Shown here: one piece after another, positions 51,689 through 61,900 of the stretch
Numbering within the stretch: the stretch's first letter is position 1
How the letters are laid out: every line of letters starts with the position of its first letter
Assembly (NCBI GenBank): GCA_963675945.1
Contig: OY780932.1
Coordinates: 2,542,001 to 2,606,000 of the forward strand
Length of the DNA stretch: 64,000 bases
Reading direction: 5' to 3'
DNA from: G963556115 sp963675945
GTDB taxonomy: Bacteria > Planctomycetota > SZUA-567
Program-made: the position numbers and the translations under genes
The notes under the pieces: model-generated
Database searches by the model: none
Told to the model about the DNA's origin: nothing
The model's input: the letters and a program-made list of their open reading frames with translations, nothing else

Positions 51689-52043
51689 TTTTTTTAGTTC
51701 CAATTGCAGCAGGATTCAATATAGCATAGAGTTACTATAGTTTTATATCATTAGTATTAAATTTTCATGTGCTTGGTTTTTATGTGACAGTTATAATTGA
51801 TGATGATTATATGTTTGCGTTGAGATTAGATATTGAAAAAATCGACTTGCACATTTGCCAAATGGCAGTATCATTTGTACTGGTGGTTAGTTATAGATAA
51901 TGTTCGGGATAATATAGCTTTGTTTTCATTATATACTAGATGATATGATTGAATGTAAAGTAATAATAAGTAAATACTGGATATTGTTGGTATTTACGGA
52001 TAGCGCCTGAGATGGGTGTTTATTAGTGGATGAGAGGAATATT
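51689..52043. other. AT-rich divergent gap
   Basis: About 355 bases between the lipoprotein gene and kdsA, AT-rich and without a gene I can recognise. The promoters of both units should lie here. Confidence 0.4.
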
Positions 52044-52871
52044 GTGGCGAGTATTGAAAGAGTAGAGATCGTCGATGATCTGGCGCTTGGTGCGGATGCA
52101 GGATTGTTGTTAATTGCCGGACCGTGTGTGATTGAGTCCAGAGAGCATGTGCTGAGGATGGCTGAGATGCTTCGGGATCTGGCGGGAGAACTGGGAATAC
52201 AATATGTATTCAAGGCTTCATATGATAAGGCAAATAGATCCAGCGTAGAAAATTATAGAGGCCCGGGTATCGACCGGGGGTTGGATATTCTTGCCGAAGT
52301 TCGTGAGAAGTTTGATCTGCCGATACTTACGGATTTTCACGCTGAAGTCGAGGTGGAGAAGGTTGCTGCCGTCGTCGATATCTTGCAGATCCCGGCTTTT
52401 CTCTCTAGACAGACCGATATTCTGGTGGCGGCGGGGAAGAGTGGTAAGGTGGTAAATATAAAAAAAGGGCAGTTTATGGCGCCGTGGGATATGAAGAATG
52501 CCGTGGCGAAGGTGGTATCTTCGGGTAATAACCGGGTTTGCATAACCGAGCGTGGAGCTTCGTTTGGTTATAATAATCTGGTGAGTGATTTTCGTGGTCT
52601 CCCGGTGATGCGTGAGTATGCGCCGGTGATCTTTGATGCGACCCATAGTGCGCAACTGCCCGGAGGGCAGGGAGGCTGTAGCGGTGGGGATAGGCAGATG
52701 GCTATGGTTTTAGCCAAGGCGGCGGTCGCAGCAGGGATTGACGGAGTATTTCTGGAGGTGCATGATAATCCTGAAGCTGCACTCTGCGATGGGCCGAATA
52801 TGATAAGATTCAGTGAATTGCGGAAATTGCTCAAGCAGTTGCTGGCGATAAATGTGGCGAGTAATGCGTAG
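52044..52871 (+). CDS. kdsA: 2-dehydro-3-deoxyphosphooctonate aldolase (KDO-8-P synthase)
   Basis: 275 residues. LIAGPCVIESREH carries the Cys of the metal-dependent (class II) enzymes, where E. coli has Asn; DFHAEVEVEKV and FDATHSAQLPGGQGG supply the other ligands, with FKASYDKANRSS and RGASFGYNNLVSDFRGLPVM for substrates. It condenses PEP with arabinose 5-phosphate for LPS inner core. GTG 52044 follows GAGAGGA; the ORF extends to 52026. Confidence 0.95.
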   Translation: MASIERVEIVDDLALGADAGLLLIAGPCVIESREHVLRMAEMLRDLAGELGIQYVFKASYDKANRSSVENYRGPGIDRGLDILAEVREKFDLPILTDFHAEVEVEKVAAVVDILQIPAFLSRQTDILVAAGKSGKVVNIKKGQFMAPWDMKNAVAKVVSSGNNRVCITERGASFGYNNLVSDFRGLPVMREYAPVIFDATHSAQLPGGQGGCSGGDRQMAMVLAKAAVAAGIDGVFLEVHDNPEAALCDGPNMIRFSELRKLLKQLLAINVASNA

Positions 52872-52970
52872 AGGTTATTTTTTTGGGTTGTATTTTTTCG
52901 GTTTTATTATAGCTTTATAATAAATGGGTGTAAGCGGTTTGAACTAGAAGGATATAGAGGAAAGAGAATA

Positions 52971-53687
52971 ATGCATATTCTGCCAGCAGTTGATATAAAA
53001 GGGGGTAAGGCGGTAAGGTTGTTTCAGGGGGATAAGGACAAGGAAACGGTTTATTCTGATTCGCCGGTAAGTATGGCTCAACGCTGGGTCGATGAAGGGG
53101 CAACCTACCTGCATGTGGTCGACCTTGACGGAGCTTTCGATGGCGTGAGTGAGAATGAGGGTTATATTAAAGAGATTGCTCAGACTGTGTCGGTGCCGGT
53201 GGAAGTAGGGGGTGGGATACGGACATTGGAGAAGGCGCAGCGTCTGGTGGACTATGGGGTAGAGCGGGTGATAATTGGGACTAAGGCGTTGGAGGATAGG
53301 GTTTTTTTGGATGAGTTGATCGAGAAGCTGCCGGGAAACGTAAATGTTGGGGTTGATGCTAGGGATGGGTTTGTCTCAATCAAAGGTTGGACCGAGACCA
53401 GCGGCAAGCAAGCCGAGGATTTTCTGGCGGAACTCTCAGGAAGTGGTATCGGGGCAATAATTTATACCGATATTTCACGTGATGGCGCGCTCGCTGGGGT
53501 GAATGTAGCAGCGATGCAGCGGGCTATAAAAGCTACAGATATTCCGATTATCGCTTCGGGCGGGGTGACCTCGGTAGAGGATATCAAAGCCCTTTCCAAG
53601 CTCGATCTCTTCGGTATTATCTCGGGTAAAGCGCTCTATGACGGGCGTTTGAGCCTCAAGGAGGCGATGGCGGCGCTGGAGGAGTAG
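52971..53687 (+). CDS. hisA: Phosphoribosylformimino-5-aminoimidazole carboxamide ribotide isomerase
   Basis: 238 residues, a (beta/alpha)8 barrel. PAVDIKGGKAVRLFQGDKDK has the catalytic Asp; VDARDGFVSIKGWTE has the second; IIYTDISRDGALAGVN and IASGGVTSVEDI bind phosphate. It catalyses the fourth step of histidine synthesis. It is alone: no other his gene is adjacent, although serS follows 47 bases later. Confidence 0.96.
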   Translation: MHILPAVDIKGGKAVRLFQGDKDKETVYSDSPVSMAQRWVDEGATYLHVVDLDGAFDGVSENEGYIKEIAQTVSVPVEVGGGIRTLEKAQRLVDYGVERVIIGTKALEDRVFLDELIEKLPGNVNVGVDARDGFVSIKGWTETSGKQAEDFLAELSGSGIGAIIYTDISRDGALAGVNVAAMQRAIKATDIPIIASGGVTSVEDIKALSKLDLFGIISGKALYDGRLSLKEAMAALEE

Positions 53688-53734
53688 GCGGTAATTAATT
53701 CAATAACTTAAATGATTAGGGAGTAGAGAATAAC

Positions 53735-55015
53735 ATGATAGATATGAAGTTGTTTCGGGATAACCCGGAGTATCTGGCCGAGGCGTGCAGATTGAAACGT
53801 GTGGAGCTGGACATCAGTGAAGGTGTGGAGCTATATAGCCGACGTCTGGAGGTTATCGGTGAACTGGAGGAGTTGCAGGCACAGCGTAACGCAGCCAGCA
53901 AAGAGGTCGGTATGAAGAAGAAGGCCGGCGAGGACGCTACCGCGGTTATGGAGCGGGTGAAAGATATCTCCAATCGCGCTAAGGAGCTCGAAGAGAGTAA
54001 GAAAGAAGTTGAAGAACAACTGCAGCGGATGATCTTGGCTATTCCGAATCATCCGGCGGCGGATGTTCCTGAAGGGAATGGCGAGAATGAGAATGTGGAG
54101 ATTGACAGTTGGGGTGAGGCTCCTAAGTTTGACTTTGAACCAAAAGCGCATTGGGATATCTGTGAAGACCTGGGATTGGTCGACTTCAAGCGCGGAGTAA
54201 AGCTTTCAGGGAGTGGGTTTATTCTCTATAAAGGTCTGGGCGCGCGTCTGGAACGGGCGCTTTATTCATACTTTTTGGATCTGCATACAACCGAGCATGG
54301 CTATACTGAGTGGTTGCCGCCGCTCTTGGTCAACCGTGATTCCATGACCGGTACCGGGCAGTTACCCAAGATGGAGAATGATATGTATCGTTGTGATAAG
54401 GATGATGACCTCTTTCTTATTCCCACCGCAGAGGTGCCGGTAACCAATATTCACCGGGATGAATTTCTTGCTCGCGAAGAATTACCGCTATATTATACTG
54501 CGTACTCAGCCTGTTTCAGGCGGGAAGCGGGTGCTGCGGGTAAGGATACGCGGGGACTACTCAGAGTGCATGAATTCAACAAGGTTGAGATGGTCAAGTT
54601 TGTCGAGCCTGAGACCAGTTACGCTGAACTGGAGAAACTGCGTGCCAATGCCGAGACCTGCCTCCAGCGTTTGGGGTTACATTATCGTACCTTAAAACTC
54701 TGTACCGGAGATCTGTCTTTTGCTGCAGCCAAGTGCTATGACTTTGAGGCCTATGCGCCCGGGGTCGGTAAATATCTTGAGGTATCAAGTTGCAGTAATT
54801 TTGAGGACTTTCAGGCACGCCGAGCCAACATCCGGTATAAGGATGCCAATAAAAAGACTCAGTTCGTGCATACGTTGAATTCATCAGGGTTGGCTCTGCC
54901 GCGTACCATGGTGGCTATACTTGAGTGTTACCAGCAGGAAGACGGTTCGGTAATTATCCCTGAGGTGCTTAGGCCATATATGGGGGGGCTGGAGCGGATT
55001 ACTAAACAAGCCTAG
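53735..55015 (+). CDS. serS: Seryl-tRNA synthetase
   Basis: 426 residues: N-terminal coiled-coil arm for tRNA (residues ~30-105, LEELQAQRNAASKEVG) and class II core with motif 2 CFRREAGAAGKDTRGLLR and motif 3 GLALPRTMVAILECYQQ followed by VIPEVLRPYMGG. TGTGQLPKMENDMY is also typical. ATG 53735 or ATG 53744 are both possible starts. Confidence 0.97.
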   Translation: MIDMKLFRDNPEYLAEACRLKRVELDISEGVELYSRRLEVIGELEELQAQRNAASKEVGMKKKAGEDATAVMERVKDISNRAKELEESKKEVEEQLQRMILAIPNHPAADVPEGNGENENVEIDSWGEAPKFDFEPKAHWDICEDLGLVDFKRGVKLSGSGFILYKGLGARLERALYSYFLDLHTTEHGYTEWLPPLLVNRDSMTGTGQLPKMENDMYRCDKDDDLFLIPTAEVPVTNIHRDEFLAREELPLYYTAYSACFRREAGAAGKDTRGLLRVHEFNKVEMVKFVEPETSYAELEKLRANAETCLQRLGLHYRTLKLCTGDLSFAAAKCYDFEAYAPGVGKYLEVSSCSNFEDFQARRANIRYKDANKKTQFVHTLNSSGLALPRTMVAILECYQQEDGSVIIPEVLRPYMGGLERITKQA

Positions 55016-55101
55016 TGTGAGTTTAGGGTTTTGGTGCCGGTTAGGGGTAGAGCTGCCGGAATGGTCGTGGGGATATTTTGTCCTAGTATGAGGATTATAT
55101 C

Positions 55102-56898
55102 ATGAAATCAGTAACAGGTAGTCGCATATTTTTGATTCTATGCTTGCTGTTGTCAATGGTGGGGAACGGGGGGCTGACTTATGCCGATGATAATTCAACC
55201 GCTGCGGCAGTGGCAATTGATATGGAGGAGGCTACACTTACTAAGCTTTCGGCGCAGGAAAAGGCAGCCAATGAGCTTATTATCAATGATAACGTGACCG
55301 GGTTGATGACAGCAATCGAAGAGGGGCATCTTGATGTGAATGCGACAATTGGCGGTAATCCGCTGACGGCTATTGCTATCAATAATGATAAGCTTGGGAT
55401 CTTTGAAGCCCTTATTGACAGTGGCGCCAATCCCAATGCGGTCAATATGCGCGGGCGTTCTTTGCTGATTATTGCTGCAGAGAATGTGCGGCCGTTATTT
55501 GTCGATACCTTGCTCAAACAGAAGGGGGTGCGAACCTCTTATGAAGATAATAGTAAGAAGACGGCGCTGGATTACGTTAAGGGATTTACCTTGGAGCAGG
55601 CCAAAGTTCTCAAAGAGCGGGGTAAGCGCAGTGAAAGCCCTGCGGCGCTGAGAAGGCAGGCGCAGAATATCTACGAGCGTATAATAGAATACCGTTCAAA
55701 CTCAATAATCAAGATTGATGAGCAGTCTTTACTCAAATATCTCCCGGTAGGGGTCAGGCCGTATATGCAGATGCGTTTCCTGGGCAGATCGGTTTGGCGC
55801 TGGTTCTTGGCCATAGTACTCTTGTTTGTTATCTTTATTGCCAATAGGCTGATACAGCTATATCTGACCAAATTCGTTGAGAGGAGTGAAGGCAGAAGAA
55901 GGGCGCATCCCAATGATGCTGAAGCCAAACTATCCTACCTACATTCAACGGTGATTGCCCTCAGGGCGTCGCTAAAATTCTTTATACGCTGGATCGGGGT
56001 GTATTTTGTTTTGGCAATACTCTTTCCGGTAGTTCTGGAGGCTGCAAGCTGGGCGTTTGATGTGATAATAACCTATGCCATGGCGGTCTTCTTCTATAAT
56101 TTATCCGATGTCATTGAGACGGTAGTTGTAAAGTGGATGGATAAGACAGAGTTCCGCCTGAGCAATGCGATAAGCAGCCTGCTGCGAAAATCCATACGGG
56201 TGGTTGTAGTGATAATCGCGGCACTGCATATTTATTCGATTGTGACGGGAAATTCAATTACTACACTGGTTGCAGGTCTGGGTATCGGTGGTATGGCGGT
56301 GGCTCTGGCGGCGACCGATACGCTCAAGAACTTACTCGGATTTGTTACTATCATCACTGATAAACCATTTGTAGTGGGGGAGCGAGTAGAGGTAAAGGGG
56401 CATGACGGAGTGGTTGAGCAGATTGGTATGCGTACTACCAGGATTCGTCGACTCGACGGACACCAGGTTTCGATTCCGAATTCGGTAACGGTGAATGAAG
56501 CGGTACGGAATATCGGACGTCGGGAATACCTGAAAAAGGTAATTTCGGTAACCATCACTTATGATACCCCAATAGCTAAGATTGAAAGGGCTATTCAGAT
56601 ACTCAAGGATATTCTCGATAACCATCAGGGAATGGACTTTGAGCATCCACCGCGGGTGTATTTTACCAATATGAATGCGGATAATCTGGAAATTATTGTG
56701 ACCTATTGGTATTTTCCGGCGGATTGGTATCCATTCTGTGAATTCAATGAATGGGTCAACCTGGAAATGATGAAGCGTTTTGAGGCTGAGGGTATAGAAT
56801 TTGCCTTCCCGACTCAGACACTCTATCTTGTCGGTGACCCGAACCGCAAGCTTGATCTGTATAACCATGACGCGGCTAATCCTGACAAGCTTCGATAA
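55102..56898 (+). CDS. MscS-family channel with N-terminal ankyrin repeats
   Basis: 598 residues. A signal peptide (ILCLLLSMVGNGGLTYA) is followed by ankyrin repeats at ~60-155 (NPLTAIAINNDKLGIFEALI, DSGANPNAVNMRGRSLLIIA). Several membrane helices span ~230-410, ending in the pore helix TTLVAGLGIGGMAVALAATD. The MscS beta domain follows (DKPFVVGERVEVKGHDGVVE, RRLDGHQVSIPNS). MscS proteins are mechanosensitive or ion channels. The ankyrin part would lie in the periplasm if the signal peptide is cleaved. Coupled to the following gene by 20 bases. Confidence 0.9.
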   Translation: MKSVTGSRIFLILCLLLSMVGNGGLTYADDNSTAAAVAIDMEEATLTKLSAQEKAANELIINDNVTGLMTAIEEGHLDVNATIGGNPLTAIAINNDKLGIFEALIDSGANPNAVNMRGRSLLIIAAENVRPLFVDTLLKQKGVRTSYEDNSKKTALDYVKGFTLEQAKVLKERGKRSESPAALRRQAQNIYERIIEYRSNSIIKIDEQSLLKYLPVGVRPYMQMRFLGRSVWRWFLAIVLLFVIFIANRLIQLYLTKFVERSEGRRRAHPNDAEAKLSYLHSTVIALRASLKFFIRWIGVYFVLAILFPVVLEAASWAFDVIITYAMAVFFYNLSDVIETVVVKWMDKTEFRLSNAISSLLRKSIRVVVVIIAALHIYSIVTGNSITTLVAGLGIGGMAVALAATDTLKNLLGFVTIITDKPFVVGERVEVKGHDGVVEQIGMRTTRIRRLDGHQVSIPNSVTVNEAVRNIGRREYLKKVISVTITYDTPIAKIERAIQILKDILDNHQGMDFEHPPRVYFTNMNADNLEIIVTYWYFPADWYPFCEFNEWVNLEMMKRFEAEGIEFAFPTQTLYLVGDPNRKLDLYNHDAANPDKLR

Positions 56899-56918
56899 CT
56901 ATGGAGGTGAGAAATACT

Positions 56919-57719
56919 ATGCACAATTCACTGCTGGCGATGATCAAGGAATATGAAGTGACCCCAGGGAGTATTGGCTACTGGTGGCTGGGGCAGATGG
57001 GGTGGTGCGTCAAGACCGCGCAGCACACACTGTATATTGATCCATATCTTTCAGACAGGGAGAAGCGTACATCCAAGCCCGTCCTCAATCCGGCAGAGAT
57101 TGATAATGCGGATATAATTATCTGTACTCATGATCATATTGATCACATCGATCATCCGATTCTCCCCGTGATTTTACAAGCCTCCGCTTCGGCTTCACTG
57201 GTGGTACCGGAGGTGGCGGTTGAGGAACTGGTCAATGGTGATGGTATTGCGCGGGAACGGATACTACCGTTGCGTGCGGGAGCGAGTATCGAGGCTGCCG
57301 GGTGTCGCCTGACCGCAATTAAAGCCAAGCATGAAACCTTTGATTATACTGAGGAATATGGATTCCCTTATCTGCAGTATATTGTCGAAGTTGACGGGGT
57401 GGTGCTGTATCATGCCGGCGATACCTTGCTCTATGACGGTATGCTCAGCGATTTACAGCGCTGGAGCATCGATATCGCTTTTGTGCCGATCAACGGACGG
57501 GATGCGGTGCGGTACCGGCGTAACTGTATGGGGTGTATGACCTGGCAGGAAGCGGTGGATCTCTGTGGGGAACTCAAGCCGCGTCTGGTCTGTCCGGGGC
57601 ATTGGGATATGTTTCCAGATAACAGTGAGAACCCATTTCTTTTTCTGGATTATTTGCGTACCAAGTATCCTGAGGTCGCTTGTTGGATCGGCATGCCTGG
57701 TGATATGGGCTGCCTGTAA
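56919..57719 (+). CDS. UlaG-like metallo-beta-lactamase-fold lactonase
   Basis: 266 residues. Metal-binding motif CTHDHIDHIDHP, later His in IKAKHET, VVLYHAGDTLLYDGM and VCPGHWDMFPDNSENP. The layout matches UlaG, L-ascorbate 6-phosphate lactonase, but no ula genes are nearby, so substrate is uncertain. Start ATG 56919, eight bases after GGAGGTGA; ORF from 56901 would begin at the Shine-Dalgarno itself. It sits between mscS and sbcD with short gaps. Confidence 0.87.
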   Translation: MHNSLLAMIKEYEVTPGSIGYWWLGQMGWCVKTAQHTLYIDPYLSDREKRTSKPVLNPAEIDNADIIICTHDHIDHIDHPILPVILQASASASLVVPEVAVEELVNGDGIARERILPLRAGASIEAAGCRLTAIKAKHETFDYTEEYGFPYLQYIVEVDGVVLYHAGDTLLYDGMLSDLQRWSIDIAFVPINGRDAVRYRRNCMGCMTWQEAVDLCGELKPRLVCPGHWDMFPDNSENPFLFLDYLRTKYPEVACWIGMPGDMGCL

Positions 57720-57739
57720 GCGGGAGAGTAGTGGTAACT

Positions 57740-58972
57740 ATGTTCAGAGTTCTCCATACCTCGGATTGGCATATCGGCAAGACCTTGTTTTCTAAGAAAC
57801 GCTACGCTGAGTTTTCCCAGTTCCTAACCTGGTTGCTCGGTATTATTGAGCAAGAATCCATAGATATTCTGCTGGTTTCAGGTGACATCTTTGATACTAC
57901 AACCCCGAGTAATAAGGCGCTTGAGCTTTATTACTCTTTTCTTGCCGCAGTATCTCGAACCTCCTGCCGGCAGATAGTTGTAACCGGTGGGAATCATGAC
58001 TCCCCTACTTCACTTGATGCACCTAAAGAGCTACTTAGTTCACTCCGAATCAGCGTAGTCGGGGCGGCGCGTCAGGAACTCTGCGAAGAGATTATTGTTG
58101 TAAAAAATGTACTGGGACAGGAGTTAGTCGTTTGCGCAGTGCCGTACTTGCGGGAGCGTGATGTTCGGGTTGTTGAGGCGGGTCAGTCGTTAGAGGAGAA
58201 GGCGGCGGCTATTAAGAATGGAGTTCGTGAACACTATCAGCAGGTGGTTGCGGCAGCTCTGGCACAGAAGGCGGTAACTGCGCCGCTGATTGTTATGGGG
58301 CATCTCTTTGCTGCAAGAGCGGTTAGTGTAGGTGATGACTCGGAACGTGAACTGTATGTCGGAACTTTGGCGCATATCGATATTGAGGAACTACCGCAGG
58401 GAGTGGATTATTATGCGTTTGGTCATCTCCATCTGCCGCAGAAAGTCGGCGGGTCGGAGTATAAGCGCTACTCGGGGGCGCCGCTTCCTCTTACCTTTAA
58501 AGAAGCAAAAAAGTCTAAAAGCGTAATTGTTGCAGAGTTTGACGGGGCGGGAATCGAACCGCGAGTACATGAGCTTGAGGTCCCGGTATTTCAGCGGTTA
58601 CTGAGTATAACGGGTGAGCTGGAACAAATTCTGGGAATGCTACACGGATTGGTGGCATCGCAGGAGTCGGTGTGGGTGGAGGTGGAGTATACCGGTTTGG
58701 AACTCTGTTCTGAACTCAAGGAACGGGTTGAGGAGGTGGTGCAGGACAGTAAGGTTGAGGTCTGTAGAATTCGTAACCCGCGGAGTTTAGAGTTGAGTCT
58801 GCAGGAAATGGCGCAGGGGAGCGATATTGAGCTTGCAGAGCTGGAACCGGATTATGTCTTTGAACTCTGTCTTCAGGCAAATGGAGTTGATTCAGTACAG
58901 GCTGAGGAATTTCGCGCCATGTATAAGGGGATATTGCTGGAGATAAACGAGGCCGATGTCAATGCTATATAG
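57740..58972 (+). CDS. sbcD: Nuclease SbcCD subunit D
   Basis: 410 residues. Metallophosphoesterase motifs are complete: VLHTSDWHIGKTL, LLVSGDIFDT, VTGGNHDSP, VMGHLFA, and AFGHLHLPQ. With SbcC it cuts hairpins and processes DNA ends. ATG 57740 matches the family start (MFRVLHTSDWHIG); GTG 57731 lies closer to a GGGAG and is an alternative. sbcC follows 12 bases later. Confidence 0.95.
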   Translation: MFRVLHTSDWHIGKTLFSKKRYAEFSQFLTWLLGIIEQESIDILLVSGDIFDTTTPSNKALELYYSFLAAVSRTSCRQIVVTGGNHDSPTSLDAPKELLSSLRISVVGAARQELCEEIIVVKNVLGQELVVCAVPYLRERDVRVVEAGQSLEEKAAAIKNGVREHYQQVVAAALAQKAVTAPLIVMGHLFAARAVSVGDDSERELYVGTLAHIDIEELPQGVDYYAFGHLHLPQKVGGSEYKRYSGAPLPLTFKEAKKSKSVIVAEFDGAGIEPRVHELEVPVFQRLLSITGELEQILGMLHGLVASQESVWVEVEYTGLELCSELKERVEEVVQDSKVEVCRIRNPRSLELSLQEMAQGSDIELAELEPDYVFELCLQANGVDSVQAEEFRAMYKGILLEINEADVNAI

Positions 58973-58984
58973 GATCTGGGTGCA

Positions 58985-61900
58985 GTGAAGATACGTAAAT
59001 TGCGGCTGAAAAATATCAATTCGCTCTATGGTGAGTGGGAGGTTGATTTCACTATTGCCGAGTACGTGAGTAGTGGTATCTTTGCTATTGTCGGCCCGAC
59101 CGGTGCCGGTAAGAGTACCCTTCTGGATGCGGTCTCTCTCGCGTTGTATGGACGTACTCCCCGGCTTAATGTAATTTCTGCGAGTACCAATGAACTAATG
59201 GCCAAGGGAACGGGAGATTGTGCGGCTGAGGTCTGCTTTGAGGTTGAAGGAGAGGTGTATAGTGCGCATTGGAGTCAGCGCCGTTCACGCTCGCGCGCTG
59301 AGGGGAAGCTTCAGAGTTATCGCCATATATTGGATAATGTTACGACCGGGAAGGTTGTTAGTGAGAAAGTTGCGCAGACACGCCTGGAGATTGAAGCTCT
59401 GATCGGGATGAACTTTGAGCAATTCTCCAGATCTATGCTGCTGGCGCAGGGTGAATTTGCCAAGTTTTTACAGGCGAGTACAGCAGAACGTTCTGACATT
59501 CTGGAGCGTATAACCGATACGGCTGTGTATACCAATATCTCTAAAGCAGTCCATGAGCGAAAAAAAATAGAAGCGGAGAACCTGGTTAAGTTACAAGCCG
59601 GCATTGACGGCGTGTATATTTTGAACAGGGAGGAAAAAATGCAGCTCCAGACTGAATTTGCCTCCGTCCAGGAGCAGGAAGTTGAGCTGTCCCGGCGTGA
59701 AGAGATATTGCGTCAAATCAAGACTAAACTGGAACGTTTGCGTAGTCTTGAGGCCGTGGAGGTGGAGTTGCGGGCAAAGTCAACTGATTTAGCTAATAGG
59801 CGTGAATCGTGGAAGGATGATTTGTTGCGGCTTGAAGGCGGTGAACGGGTGCAGGCTGTATGGGCGGAGTATGAACGACTACAGGAAGGGCGTGTTTTAC
59901 AAGAGCAGGAGCAACAGGTGTTGCGGGATTGTCAGCAGCAGTTGCATGAGTTTATTATCGATCTTGAGGTTGTCGGTAGAGCGCGAGATGCTGGCAGATC
60001 TGAAGCTAAACGAGCTAGAGAGGAGTATGAGCAGGAACAGGTGGTACAAAGGAGGGTACAGGTTCTTGATCACAAGCTTGCTGCGGTTACTCATGATGCT
60101 CAAAGGCTGGGTGCCCGCGCAGCTGAGGTTAGAGCCTATTTTGATAAGCTTGGAGCAAACATTGAACAGGTTGAGGCAGAGCTTAAGAGGAATCTTACTC
60201 GTCAGCAGGATCTGGGACAATATTTTGAAGGGGCGGATTCAGACCGTCTGTTAGCCACAGAATTAGAGCTTATCGTCGACAGTTTGCGGATGGTTTCGGA
60301 ACGTACGATTGAGGCCATGGAGCTGCAGGCAGAATTTGGAGTGTTGCAGGACGAGTATGCCCAGGCAGAGGTAGGGTTGCAGGTTGTCAAGTCGGAGAAA
60401 GATCGACTCTTGAGCGAGAGTAGCGTACTGCAGGAGGGGGTTGCACTCCGGCAAACTGCAGTAGATACAATTCTTGCCGGGAGTACCGCGGTAGCGCTTG
60501 AGTATGATCTCTCTGTCTTGCAGCAACGTCAGGATAGCTTACGTCAGTTATTACGTCTTAAGGCTTCTTTAGACAAGGCCGCCGAGGAGTTGGCGACGCT
60601 GCATACGCGCCGTGAACAAGTCCAAGCGGAGAGTGAGTTTCACTCTGGGAAGCAGGAAAAGCTTGGCTTTGAGCAAGAGTCTCTTGAACGTGAGGTAGAG
60701 CATCTTGAGCTTGAACTCAGGCTTGTCGACAAGATTAAGACTCTGAGCGAGAGGCGAGATGAATTGGTACCGGGAGAAGCTTGTCCGCTGTGCGGTTCTC
60801 CCGAACATCCCTTTGTTGTCGACGGTGTACCCCAGGATGACCTGCTGCTGGATAAGTTGAAAGCGGCAAAGGATATGTTGAAGGAGGTCAATACTGAGTT
60901 GTCAGCGTCGCGGGAAGAGTTGGCAACTCTTACCAGTAGGTTTGGCAGTATCCAGGAGCGGCGCGAGCAGTTGGTAAGTCTTCAAGCTGATCTCGCTGGT
61001 GAACGTGACAAGTTACTCGATACCCTTGAGCCGGAGAGGCGCTTCGACTCGGTAGAGGAACTGGACGCTGAAGTCGATATTGTTGGGGTACAGGTGGATA
61101 CGGCCAGGCAGAGGCTGGAAAAGTATCGGCAGACAGAGATGGAGTTGACACGCAAACAGCAGGAATATCAAATGTTGCAGGAAAGACGTTTGCGCTGTGA
61201 AGAAGAACATAATCGGAAGGAAGCGTCATTTTTGGCAATAAAGGCCAAGCTAGATGCGCTTACGCAACGCCTGGCGCAGGCTGAGGCTAGTCGGGATGAG
61301 CTTGGTGCTGGTTTGCAAAGCAGGCTCAAAAAATACGGCTATGCTGAATTAGTTGTAGCTGAGATTACAGCGCAAAGTGAAGCGATAACCTTTGCGTTAC
61401 AGCGTCGTTTGGCTGAATATACGACTAAAAAGACCGAACTCGAAGGTTTGCGACGGGATGAAGAGATTGCCGTGACCAAGCTTGCTGAGTATACGAGTGG
61501 GCGTAGACGTGAAGAGCAGATTTTTACAGAAGTGTCTGCTGAGCTTGCTGAAATCCAGTCTGAACTTGAGGGCTTGCGTCTAGAACGTCTTGCGCTATAT
61601 GGGCAGAAAGATCCGGATAGTGAAGAGCTGCGGTGGAAGGAGAGAATTCAGAGTTTAGAAGAGAGTATTGAGCAACGAGACCGGGAGTATGCCAGAGTTG
61701 ATAAGTGTATTGCTGAGTATTCGGCAAAGGTTGAAACTTCGCAGGAGACAATCGCCAGGCGAACCGGTGAATTGTCCAATCTTGAGACAGGTTTGGTGCA
61801 GAGCTTGCATCTGTATGGATTTCAGACAGAACAGGAGATGTTGGCAGCCAAGCTGGATCCTTCAGAGTTGTCGGCGTTGCGTGAAATTCGCGAACAGTTG

